A DNA stretch of 64,000 nt from Vulcanimicrobiota bacterium (GTDB taxonomy: Bacteria > Vulcanimicrobiota > Vulcanimicrobiia > Vulcanimicrobiales > Vulcanimicrobiaceae). The notes beneath the pieces are model-generated. The model had not been told where the DNA came from. It saw only the letters and a list, made by a program, of their open reading frames with translations, and made no database searches. Of this stretch, positions 52,516 through 60,293 are shown piece after piece. The DNA lies in NCBI GenBank assembly GCA_013036095.1, contig JAAXCW010000005.1, positions 148,768-212,767 of the forward strand, read 5' to 3'. How positions within the stretch are numbered: position 1 is the stretch's first letter; the number at the start of each line of letters is the position of its first letter. The position numbers and the translations under genes were made by a program.

Positions 52516-54179
52516 GCCGCTCCGGATTGCTTGGATTTGCGGCCTGCGCGCTATTCATGGCGGCACATGCCGGCGCGCAAGCTGCGCAGGAAGTCACCAC
52601 GCTTGCCGGCAGCGGCGCCGCGGGCATCGCCGACGGACCGGCGGGGAAAGCTACGTTTCTCTTTCCATACGGCGTTGCGGTCGCCGCCGACGGATCGATC
52701 TACATCTCCGATCGCGCCGCGCAGCGGATCCGGATCTTGACCCCTTCCGGAGAGGTACGGACGATTGCCGGTTCAGGTCCGATCGCATCGCCGGGCCTGA
52801 TCGTGCGGCCGGGGTATCGCGACGGGCCGGCCCTGCTAGCCCAGTTCGCGGGACCCGAAGGCTTGGCGATTGGCCCGGACGGCGCGCTCTATATCGCGGA
52901 CACGTACAATCATTGCATTCGCAAACTCTGGCGCGGCGAGGTGACAACCGTCGCCCGGATCGACCATCCTGAGAACCTCGCGTTCGATACCATTGGAAAT
53001 CTGTATATTGCCGACGACGGGACCGGTCTGCGCAAACTCGGCATGGACGGCGTGCTGACGACGATCCGCTTCAAATCGTATTCAGGGCAAAGCGCGCGAG
53101 GCGTTACCATCGTCAACGCTCCCGAGGAGTTGGTTGTCGTCGGCGGGCTCGACGGAATCGTCGTCTATCATCCGGCAACCGGAGCGGACGAGCACTTTGC
53201 AGGTTACACACTTGAATGGCCACGCGCCGTGCCCAACCAACTGGCAGCGATCGATGCCCGGCAATTCCTCTTCGCCGATCCGCAGGCCCAGAACATCCGC
53301 TACGTTCGCCTGCCGGTTCCTCCGTTTGTCGGCCGCGTCTTCACACGCGCGATCGCCGGCGGCGAGGCTGAACGGACGACCGAGAACGCAGGCTATGCCG
53401 ACGGTTCGCGCGCGCAGGCGCGCTTCTACGATCCGATGGGCATCGCCGTCGCCGGAGATAGGGCGATCGTCGCCGACGGCGGGAACCGGCGCATCCGCGA
53501 ACTCGTGCTGCCGGATCTGCGCGTCTCCGAAGCGGGTGCCGGCGCGGGCACAGATGCGAACCATTACGAGGTTGCGCTCGCCGGCGACGCTTCGATCTTT
53601 GCCGACACGATCGGCGCCGATTCGATCTGCGCGCACATCGAAACGACCTTCGACCGGTCGCGCCGCTTCCCGAAACCGGTTCGCTGCCACACGATCGCGA
53701 TCGACTCCGGGCAGCCGGCTGCGCTGGATCAGGACATCAAGAGCACCGTGACGGGCCAGCACTTCAATCTGGTGATCCTCGACACGCAGTGGCGGCAGTA
53801 TGCCGCTTCACCGAATACCGATGCCTTGCGAGCTCGCGTACAGGGGCTGCTGAACGTGCTGACGCCGTTGCGCACGCGGCTCGCTCTCGTCTGGGACTAC
53901 CCGCCGCAAGACGTCGCGTTTGCAGATGCAGGTTTGGTGCTGCCGCCCTCTCCCGAACTCACCTTCGATCGCTCGTTAACGATGGAGAAGGCGTTGCGGG
54001 ACTTACCAATCCTGCAATACGATCTCTACAAAGATTTGGTCAACTACGAATTGCGCTCGGACACGCAGCCGCTTTTCACGCCGCCGATCGTCGCGCTGCC
54101 GAACCCTCGCGGAAACGCGTTTCTGGGCGATCGCATAGCTGCGGCGTTACTCGGCGCGGGTCTAGGGCTTGATTTTTAG
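52512..54179 (+). CDS. Secreted NHL-propeller/SGNH fusion protein, copy 3, catalytic residues lost
   Basis: A 555-residue paralogue with signal peptide and propeller intact (VAADGSIYISD, IGPDGALYIAD, TIGNLYIADD, GDRAIVADGGNRRIR). The SGNH-like domain has changed: block I reads LAGDASIFAD, and block V reads VALPNPRGN, so the Asp and His of DQH (present in copies 1 and 2) are Val and Leu. The frame is uninterrupted to the end, so it looks like a maintained non-catalytic copy. It ends the operon and overlaps the convergent lipoprotein gene by 18 bases. Confidence 0.8.
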   Translation: MSRSGLLGFAACALFMAAHAGAQAAQEVTTLAGSGAAGIADGPAGKATFLFPYGVAVAADGSIYISDRAAQRIRILTPSGEVRTIAGSGPIASPGLIVRPGYRDGPALLAQFAGPEGLAIGPDGALYIADTYNHCIRKLWRGEVTTVARIDHPENLAFDTIGNLYIADDGTGLRKLGMDGVLTTIRFKSYSGQSARGVTIVNAPEELVVVGGLDGIVVYHPATGADEHFAGYTLEWPRAVPNQLAAIDARQFLFADPQAQNIRYVRLPVPPFVGRVFTRAIAGGEAERTTENAGYADGSRAQARFYDPMGIAVAGDRAIVADGGNRRIRELVLPDLRVSEAGAGAGTDANHYEVALAGDASIFADTIGADSICAHIETTFDRSRRFPKPVRCHTIAIDSGQPAALDQDIKSTVTGQHFNLVILDTQWRQYAASPNTDALRARVQGLLNVLTPLRTRLALVWDYPPQDVAFADAGLVLPPSPELTFDRSLTMEKALRDLPILQYDLYKDLVNYELRSDTQPLFTPPIVALPNPRGNAFLGDRIAAALLGAGLGLDF

Positions 54180-55049
54180 ACCGAAGACGCGGAAGTTCAA
54201 CGTCCGCCGCTCGTTCGGAGCTTTCGCATTGCGGCTTTGCACGAAGAGCGTCAGCATCGTACCCGCAGGCTCGGCGGGAAGGTGAATCTCGATGTAGGCG
54301 CGTCCGCGTGTGGGCGAGCTTTGCGCGATCGTTTTGCCGCTCGGGTCGCGAACGCCGATCTGCAGCGGCGCGCCGCCTAAACTTGGTCCCGGCTCGACTT
54401 CGGCTTCCATGATCCATGGGCGCCGCTGCGCTGCGGTCAGTTTGACTTGCGCGTCGTTGTCGACCCAGCGAAAGCTCTGACCGGCGTACATCTCGTATGG
54501 ATACCAATTCGCGCTCAGCGCAAGCGGTGAACCGTCGAAGACGATCTCGTTCTTGCAGTTCCCGGCTGAGGATCCCAAAATGATGCTCATTGCGCGAAAG
54601 TTGAGAATGCGCTTGTCGTGCGGCACCGCGCGGTTTCGGCCGGCGGTATTCAGTACAAACGTCTCGGCGATCGCGTTCTGATTGACGGGAATCTTGACGT
54701 ATTCTCCGGGTCTAACCGTCGAGGTTTGGCTATCGCCGTGATTGCCGCGAATCTTCAGCGTGAGGATTCGCATGCCAAGGCTCGGCCCGCGCTCCAGGAG
54801 CAGCTGCAGCGCCCGGCTGTTGACGTCGGGGCAGGCCGTGATCTCGGCGTCGCGGCTGGCCCAGCGAAACACCACGTTTGCATACTTCTCGGGTGCGTAC
54901 CACCCCGAGCCCAGCCGCACGCCGTCGCCGGGACGCGTGACGTCGCTCCCAGCGGTCGGCGCAGGGGAAGGCGCAGGAAACGACGGGGTGGCGCAGCCGC
55001 TCGTCGCCAGCAACACGGCGACAAACACCAAAACGAAAGCGTGCTTAAT
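54162..55049 (-). CDS. Lipoprotein with two 'FRW/NFRVF' domains, family member 2; probable ATT start
   Basis: A 295-residue protein from ATT 55049, with signal MKHAFVLVFVAVLLATSGC (lipobox TSGC). Two domains follow: LGSGWYAPEKYANVVFRWAS...DKRILNFRAM and LSANWYPYEMYAGQSFRWVD...ERRTLNFRVF. The only standard start is TTG at 55031, which would remove the Lys and His of the n-region; ATT overlaps the TAA stop of the upstream gene, as in leuB. Function unknown; it is paralogous to the genes at 20.3 and 55.6 kb. Confidence 0.75.
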   Translation of the reverse strand: MKHAFVLVFVAVLLATSGCATPSFPAPSPAPTAGSDVTRPGDGVRLGSGWYAPEKYANVVFRWASRDAEITACPDVNSRALQLLLERGPSLGMRILTLKIRGNHGDSQTSTVRPGEYVKIPVNQNAIAETFVLNTAGRNRAVPHDKRILNFRAMSIILGSSAGNCKNEIVFDGSPLALSANWYPYEMYAGQSFRWVDNDAQVKLTAAQRRPWIMEAEVEPGPSLGGAPLQIGVRDPSGKTIAQSSPTRGRAYIEIHLPAEPAGTMLTLFVQSRNAKAPNERRTLNFRVFGLKIKP

Positions 55050-55497
55050 TATTGATGCTGCCCGTGACTTTCGCGCTCACGCCGGCCGGTAAGCGCCGCG
55101 GATCCGTTACCCGCGGCCATTTCACCGAGTTGGCGAGCGCGGCTTTGGTGACCGTCAGGATCAGCAGTTGCGTGAAACCGGCAAACGAAGTCGGCGCATA
55201 TTGCGGGTCGTTTTGCGCGGCGGTCCGGACGTAAAGCACTTTGAGCGAAACCGACGAAGCCTTGCGTAGCAACGCTTTGTGCCCGGCCACCACCGTAAGC
55301 GCAGCCGATTCGAGTTCGGCCAGCGCCTGATCTTTGGATTCGTGCTTGGCGGCAAGCGCAGCCACGAACGGCGTCGCCTGCCAAATCAGCAATGCGCGGC
55401 CACTGCTCCTAGGCACGACAACCGGGCCGGCGGGCGCGGATGTGACAGGCGCCGCGACGGTAAGAAGCACGCTGAGAACAAGTAAGATACGCATCAT
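55045..55497 (-). CDS. Secreted protein of unknown function
   Basis: A 150-residue protein with a clear signal peptide (MMRILLVLSVLLTVAAPVTSA) and a mature part with KHESKDQALAELESAALTVV, VSLKVLYVRTA and LLILTVTKAAL. No known domain is recognised. It is coupled to the FRW/NFRVF lipoprotein gene downstream, whose proposed ATT start overlaps its stop, so the two are probably one envelope unit. ATG at 55497 or 55494. Confidence 0.65.
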   Translation of the reverse strand: MMRILLVLSVLLTVAAPVTSAPAGPVVVPRSSGRALLIWQATPFVAALAAKHESKDQALAELESAALTVVAGHKALLRKASSVSLKVLYVRTAAQNDPQYAPTSFAGFTQLLILTVTKAALANSVKWPRVTDPRRLPAGVSAKVTGSINN

Positions 55498-55623
55498 ATT
55501 GAACCTTCTCCATTGAACTCACATCGACTCCAACACGTTCCGCAACGGCGGCACTTGGAGCCCTCCCGGCGACCGTCTGAAGGTTCCCGCTGGCCTGCCC
55601 GCAGAATCCGAGCTCGCACCACT

Positions 55624-56418
55624 ATGGATATTTTGACACCTGCGAACAACACGAGTCTGGGGTCCGGTTGGTTTCCGCTTGAGTCTTATCGCGCTGAGAG
55701 CTTCCGCTGGGTAACGAACGACGCCGAAGTTTACGTCGCCGCCTTGAGGAACGTCAAGCACTATTTAAATATACATCTCGAGCCCGGCCCCGGGTTGAAC
55801 CTCAAACCGTTCGAGCTTTTGATCAAGGAAGACGATCAGATCCTGGCGCGCACGACCGTGAAGGGGCGCCAAATGGTCTCGCTCGAGCTTCCGGCCGCGG
55901 AGCCGGCAGTTCGCAAACTGGTGCTGCACGTGGAAGGCGGCGGGAAAGCCGCTCCCAACGACAACCGCCTCCTCAACTTTCGCGTTTTTAAATTAACTTT
56001 TGTGCACGCGCCGGTCGACGTGCTGCCGCCCGAACTCGGTGCGAAGCTGGGGTCGGGCTGGTATCCGCTCGAAACGTTCAACGGCGAAACGTTCCGATGG
56101 GCCGGCGAGGACGCGAAGATCTCGATCGCTGAACCCGGCAACGCAAAAAGCCTATTGCTTGAAGTCGAGCCGGGACCGGGCGTGAACTCAAAACCATTTG
56201 TGCTGCGCGTTTTGAATGATTCGGGCGTTCAGGTAACAGAGGCGCAAATAAAGACGCGCCAGGTTGTCGAGATTCCCCTGGATGGAGCCGCCTTGCTCAC
56301 ATTGCTCGCGGAAGGCGGCGGAAAGCAAATCGGATCCGACAAGCGGATCATGAATTTTCGCGTCTTTCAAAACTCTGCGGATCTCAAAGCGCCGGCGAAA
56401 CAACCCGCGACCGCCTAA
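55624..56418 (+). CDS. Two-domain 'FRW/NFRVF' protein without visible signal peptide, family member 3
   Basis: From ATG 55624 it is 264 residues: LGSGWFPLESYRAESFRWVT...DNRLLNFRVF and LGSGWYPLETFNGETFRWAG...DKRIMNFRVF, two repeats of about 115 residues. TTG at 55513 would add 37 residues that are Arg-, His- and Pro-rich with no signal peptide, so I prefer ATG. Unlike its two paralogues it seems cytoplasmic, or its export signal is not where I expect. It directly precedes pseC, 1 base apart, so it may bind sugar or glycan. Confidence 0.6.
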   Translation: MDILTPANNTSLGSGWFPLESYRAESFRWVTNDAEVYVAALRNVKHYLNIHLEPGPGLNLKPFELLIKEDDQILARTTVKGRQMVSLELPAAEPAVRKLVLHVEGGGKAAPNDNRLLNFRVFKLTFVHAPVDVLPPELGAKLGSGWYPLETFNGETFRWAGEDAKISIAEPGNAKSLLLEVEPGPGVNSKPFVLRVLNDSGVQVTEAQIKTRQVVEIPLDGAALLTLLAEGGGKQIGSDKRIMNFRVFQNSADLKAPAKQPATA

Positions 56419-56419
56419 T

Positions 56420-57580
56420 CTGCAAAAATCCGGCCTCGCCTATGCGCGACAGCACATAGAACAAGACGATATCGCGGCAGTCGGCGCGGCCCTTCGTTCC
56501 GATTGGCTCACAGGCGGTCCCGCCGTTGCAGCGTTCGAAGAGAACGTCGCGGCATATTGCAAAGCGCGTCACGGCGTGGCGGTTTCTAGCGCAACTGCAG
56601 GCCTGCACACCGCCTGCCATGCGCTCGGAATCCGCGCGGGCGACCGCGTCTGGACGTCTCCTAACAGCTTTGTGGCGTCCGCCAATTGCGCGCTCTATTG
56701 CGATGGAGCAGTGGACTTCGTGGACATCGATCCACGTTCTTACAACATTAGCGTCAGCGAGCTGGAACGAAAGCTCTGCACTGCCGCCGAACGAAAGGCG
56801 CTACCGAAAGCGTTGATCGCCGTTCATTTTGCCGGCCAGCCCTGCGACATGCGCGAGCTCGCAGCGGTCGTGCGTCCCTATGGGATTGGAATTATTGAAG
56901 ACGCTACTCACGCGCTTGGAGCCACCTATCAGGGCGAACCTGTCGGGTCGTGCCGTTACTCGGACGCAGCGGTCTTTAGCTTTCACGCGATAAAAAGTAT
57001 CACAACCGGAGAAGGCGGAATGGTCGTGACCAATCGCGAGAATATCGCCCGGAACGCTCGGCGTTTCCGCAGTCACGGCATAACTCCCGATACTTCTCGC
57101 GCCGAACCCTGGCGTTACGAACAACGCGAGCTCGGCTACAATTATCGCATGACCGATATCCAAGCTGCGCTCGGAGCAAGCCAGCTCAACAAACTTGACG
57201 AATTCATTGCGCGGCGAACCGAAATAGCCAAGCGCTACACTGCAGGGCTAGCAGAACTTCCACTGCAGCTTCCCCACATCGGTGACGACACCACGTCCGC
57301 GTGGCACCTCTACCCTATTCAAATCATGACGGATGACCGAGCCGGAACAAGACGCAACCTCTACTTCGAACTGCTGCAGCACGGCTTTCGCAGCCAAGTG
57401 CATTACATTCCGGTTCACACCCAGCCGTTCTACCGGGCCTTGGGCTTTCGCGCTGGGGACTTCCCGGCTGCGGAATCATATTATGAAGGCGCTTTGAGCC
57501 TACCGCTTTTTGTTGATTTGGCCGATAGCGATCAGGATCGGGTGATGGAAATCATTCGTTCAACACTGACGCAACGATAA
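56420..57580 (+). CDS. pseC: UDP-4-keto-6-deoxy-AltNAc aminotransferase, PseC type; probable CTG start
   Basis: A DegT-family PLP enzyme: ARQHIEQDDIAAVGAALRSD and WLTGGPAVAAFEE at the N-terminus, VAVSSATAGLHTACHAL, IEDATHALGATYQG, FSFHAIKSITTGEGGMVV (PLP Lys) and YNYRMTDIQAALGASQ, close to PseC. The first standard start, GTG 56576, would remove the conserved N-terminal strand and helices. In the full frame (open from 56354) there is no ATG, GTG or TTG; CTG at 56420 gives MQKSGLAYARQHIE and 386 residues. It completes the first two pseudaminic-acid steps with PseB. Confidence 0.88.
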   Translation: MQKSGLAYARQHIEQDDIAAVGAALRSDWLTGGPAVAAFEENVAAYCKARHGVAVSSATAGLHTACHALGIRAGDRVWTSPNSFVASANCALYCDGAVDFVDIDPRSYNISVSELERKLCTAAERKALPKALIAVHFAGQPCDMRELAAVVRPYGIGIIEDATHALGATYQGEPVGSCRYSDAAVFSFHAIKSITTGEGGMVVTNRENIARNARRFRSHGITPDTSRAEPWRYEQRELGYNYRMTDIQAALGASQLNKLDEFIARRTEIAKRYTAGLAELPLQLPHIGDDTTSAWHLYPIQIMTDDRAGTRRNLYFELLQHGFRSQVHYIPVHTQPFYRALGFRAGDFPAAESYYEGALSLPLFVDLADSDQDRVMEIIRSTLTQR

Positions 57581-57583
57581 GCC

Positions 57584-57886
57584 ATGGCGACCATCGAACG
57601 CGTAGAGAACCAGATCGCCCGCATCGAGGGCTTCGATGCCGTCTTCTTAACAGAAGATCGCCGCGATCTGCGCGGCGATCGACGGGGCATTCCGGGGTAT
57701 TCAATCCGCTTCACGAAGAGAGCCTCCGGGCGCATGACCGTCGAGGGCTGGAAGCAGCGCCGTTTTCGCCCGATCTATCCCGGTTTCGATGCCGAGGTCC
57801 TCATGGCCAACGGGCAACCTGCTCGTGGAAACACTTTCCTGGAGACGGTTCGCAGGTCATATCAAAGCCGGCGGTTCCGGGGCTAG
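57584..57886 (+). CDS. Small basic protein of unknown function
   Basis: A 100-residue protein starting 4 bases after the pseC stop and read in the same direction, with high Arg content (RRDLRGDRRGIPGYSIRFTKRA) and no signal, membrane segment or recognised domain. The first 20 residues (MATIERVENQIARIEGFDAV) look structured. It may be a nucleic-acid- or ribosome-associated small protein or a chance frame; co-orientation with pseC makes it more likely real. Confidence 0.5.
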   Translation: MATIERVENQIARIEGFDAVFLTEDRRDLRGDRRGIPGYSIRFTKRASGRMTVEGWKQRRFRPIYPGFDAEVLMANGQPARGNTFLETVRRSYQSRRFRG

Positions 57887-58055
57887 CTTGCTTCGAACAT
57901 TAAGGCGCGTAAGCGGAGCGTAAGACTTCGCTTAGTGGGCCCTTTTGGAGGTGTGAAGACCAGGGCGATGAGGTTACATTAAGAAGAGAGAGGGAGCCGA
58001 TCTGGCGTCCTTTTTTGAGGTCGCTGGGCGAAGCCGTTTGATGGGAGTCACTTTC

Positions 58056-59303
58056 ATGTATCGTTCCATGCCGCGTATCGTGCGGATCGCCTCACTTGTC
58101 AGCGCAGCCTTGGCGCTCGCCGCCTGCGGCGGACATGGCGGCGGCGCTCTTCCGACGTCAACCTCAATGGATACGGGCAGAATAGCGTTGGGCAAGGTAA
58201 TGCCGACTCCTACACCGCCGCCGCTAGCGACGTTCACGGAGTATCCGGTTCCGACCTTAAACTCAACCCCCAACGAAATCATCAAGGGACCCGACGGCAA
58301 CGTGTGGTTCACGGAATTCACCGGCAATCGACTTGGGAGCATCAACGCTCTCGGAATCATAACGGAGTCAGCGACCCTGGCTAATCCAAATTCCTCGCCG
58401 AACGGTCTTAATATTGGTCCCGACAACGCCGTCTGGTTCACCGAGGATAACGTTTGCGTGCGCGACGCGGTCGGCAGAATTGCGACGATCAGCGACCCGA
58501 TATCGGAATGGGACGGTCCAAGCGGCTTGGCGTCGTGTTCCGGTCCGTACGACATCATTACCGGCCTCGATACGAACATGTGGTTTACGGAATCTGGGAC
58601 GCCGGACGGGATTGCAGAAATTACACCGTCGGGAACCATCAGCACCGTGTGGTCCGGCGCACAGAACGTACAGTACAATCAAATCACGAAGGGCCCGGAT
58701 GGAGCCCTCTGGTTTACCGAGTTCGCGAACGATAGAATTGGGCGCATCGATAGCACCAAGCACGTGACGGAATTTTCGGCGGGCATTACGGCCGGGTCTG
58801 GACCGTACGACATCGTCACAGGCCCGGACGGTAATCTCTGGTTCACGGAGTTCTATCTTGGCAAGATTGGGCGCATCACGCCCACCGGAGCGGTGACGGA
58901 GTACCCCACAAGTAGCGCTGGAACCGGTCCCAACGGCATCACCGTTGGTTCCGACGGCAACCTTTATTTTGCTGAATACAACACCAATGCCATCGCGAGA
59001 GTCACAACGGCCGGCGTCATCACTGAGTTTGCGATGCCCACCACGACGCTCAACGGCGGCAATCCGGGACCGGCATTTTTGGTCACAGGTTCGGACGGCA
59101 ACCTTTGGGTCACGGAGTACAACGCGAACAACATCGCAAAAGTCGTTCCGTCTCTGTTAGGCGTCACGATCGCTCCCCCGCCCACGCCGGCGCCATGCAT
59201 CGATAAAGACGACCGACACCAGAATCCGCTGCATCCGAATAAGGACCACGCCGTGAATAAGCCGTGGAAAGACTGCAAGACACCGAAGGCGGATCTTAAG
59301 TAA
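58056..59303 (+). CDS. Virginiamycin B lyase-like beta-propeller lipoprotein
   Basis: A 415-residue protein: signal with lipobox LALAAC, a Pro/Thr linker (MPTPTPPP), then a propeller with repeats of GPDGNVWFTEF, GPDNAVWFTED, GPDGALWFTEF, GPDGNLWFTEF, GSDGNLYFAEY, GSDGNLWVTEY. This pattern is that of Vgb-like (streptogramin lyase) propellers, most of which are not antibiotic lyases. The catalytic His pair of Vgb is not evident, and a Cys/Asp/His-rich tail follows. ATG at 58056 has TGGGAG at 58042-58047. It is followed by a strong terminator. Confidence 0.82.
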   Translation: MYRSMPRIVRIASLVSAALALAACGGHGGGALPTSTSMDTGRIALGKVMPTPTPPPLATFTEYPVPTLNSTPNEIIKGPDGNVWFTEFTGNRLGSINALGIITESATLANPNSSPNGLNIGPDNAVWFTEDNVCVRDAVGRIATISDPISEWDGPSGLASCSGPYDIITGLDTNMWFTESGTPDGIAEITPSGTISTVWSGAQNVQYNQITKGPDGALWFTEFANDRIGRIDSTKHVTEFSAGITAGSGPYDIVTGPDGNLWFTEFYLGKIGRITPTGAVTEYPTSSAGTGPNGITVGSDGNLYFAEYNTNAIARVTTAGVITEFAMPTTTLNGGNPGPAFLVTGSDGNLWVTEYNANNIAKVVPSLLGVTIAPPPTPAPCIDKDDRHQNPLHPNKDHAVNKPWKDCKTPKADLK

Positions 59304-59323
59304 CGACCAAGTACTGGCGAACT

Positions 59324-59357
59324 AAGGAAGGCGGGCTCGAAAGAGCCCGCCTTCCTT
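59324..59357. terminator. Bidirectional intrinsic terminator
   Basis: A perfect 15-base-pair stem (59324-59338 with 59343-59357) closed by a GAAA loop. Both ends carry short T- or A-rich stretches (tt after 59357, aa before 59326). It separates the convergent propeller and GNAT-like genes and would end both transcripts. Confidence 0.85.
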
Positions 59358-59359
59358 GT

Positions 59360-60280
59360 TTACTCTGTGCCGAAGCGCTCTAAGATCGATTGCTGGGCAG
59401 CCGTGTTCGCGAAAACGAGTTGCGGTTTTGGCACCGGTACTGGCCGCCACATTTCAATGTGCTGGTATGGAACGGAGCCAAGATTCAGAGGAGTCAATAA
59501 GCCGTTACTGTCGACATAGTCCACCAGCATCATGATGAGCGTGTTGCCGAGTCCGTAGCTCGCGTACTCTCGCGCGATGAGACGCTTTTGATTGACTGTC
59601 GTAAGTTCATACCGCCCAGGAACGCAGTAGTCTAACGCAATCGTAGTATCCTGGTCGTCGCTGATCCGTGCGATAACGATCTGGCCGTGCTGCGCGAGCC
59701 ATTGAAAATATTCTGTTTCGACATTGAACCCGCAGTGGTGCTCACCTTTTGCCTTCCAGTAGTCCTCGAAATCGTACTCGACTTCCGTATCCCACCTTAG
59801 GACATCATCAGGCGACGCGTCGGTGATGACGCGGCATGTAAAATGCTCTTGAGTCTTTCGGTAGTTCCAGTATTTGTCTTTGCGAAGGCTATCGTAATAC
59901 GCGGCGCGCTCGGTCTCGATCGGAACGACGAACTCCGTACGCCCGGCAGGCTCGTATGCGAACCCAATCTCTTCGACGCTATCGATTACCGTTTGAGGAA
60001 ATAAATTCGATTGATCCGGAATCGACGGCTCCAAATCAACAATAATCCTGCCATTTATAGTAACCGAAACCGGGAAAGTCCAATCGTCGCCTTCAACAAT
60101 AAGCGAGGCGGCGGCAAGGTGCTGCACCGCACTTCTTGTGTGACAGCTATCGCAGACTCTTTTCAGGTTGAAGTGCTCGCGAATGTATAAGGTAGGGTTT
60201 CCCTGGCGCGGATCCTGGCCAAACATTTCCCAGAGTTTAGAGAGGCGCTTCCGGTTATACGTTCGGTGAATCCCGATCAT
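59360..60280 (-). CDS. GNAT-fold acyltransferase-like protein, paralogue A
   Basis: A 306-residue protein. It opens HRTYNRKRLSKLWEMF, has one CxxC (CDSCHTRS, near residue 42), IPDQSNLFP, and a C-terminal GNAT-like core GQIVIARISDDQDTTIALDYCV then YGLGNTLIMMLVDYVDSNG and LTPLNLGSVPY. The last block resembles FemAB/BioF2-like acyltransferases that end in L-x-L-G. It is paralogous to the gene at 61749-62708. The acceptor is unknown. ATG at 60280 corresponds to the start of its paralogue; upstream frame is an overlap with the divergent gene. Confidence 0.7.
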   Translation of the reverse strand: MIGIHRTYNRKRLSKLWEMFGQDPRQGNPTLYIREHFNLKRVCDSCHTRSAVQHLAAASLIVEGDDWTFPVSVTINGRIIVDLEPSIPDQSNLFPQTVIDSVEEIGFAYEPAGRTEFVVPIETERAAYYDSLRKDKYWNYRKTQEHFTCRVITDASPDDVLRWDTEVEYDFEDYWKAKGEHHCGFNVETEYFQWLAQHGQIVIARISDDQDTTIALDYCVPGRYELTTVNQKRLIAREYASYGLGNTLIMMLVDYVDSNGLLTPLNLGSVPYQHIEMWRPVPVPKPQLVFANTAAQQSILERFGTE

Positions 60281-60293
60281 CGCTAGCAAAGTT

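Noticed and set aside
52512..54179. Calling the third NHL/SGNH gene a pseudogene
   Set aside because: Although the catalytic Asp and His are gone, the frame, signal peptide, propeller and overlaps are intact.
55513..55623. A TTG start for the third FRW/NFRVF protein
   Set aside because: The added 37 residues are Arg-, His- and Pro-rich, with no signal peptide and no match to the paralogues; no ribosome site precedes TTG.
58056..59303. Calling the Vgb-like propeller a streptogramin resistance enzyme
   Set aside because: The propeller repeat is clear but the catalytic His pair is not evident, and it is a lipoprotein with a long tail; most Vgb-like propellers have other roles.
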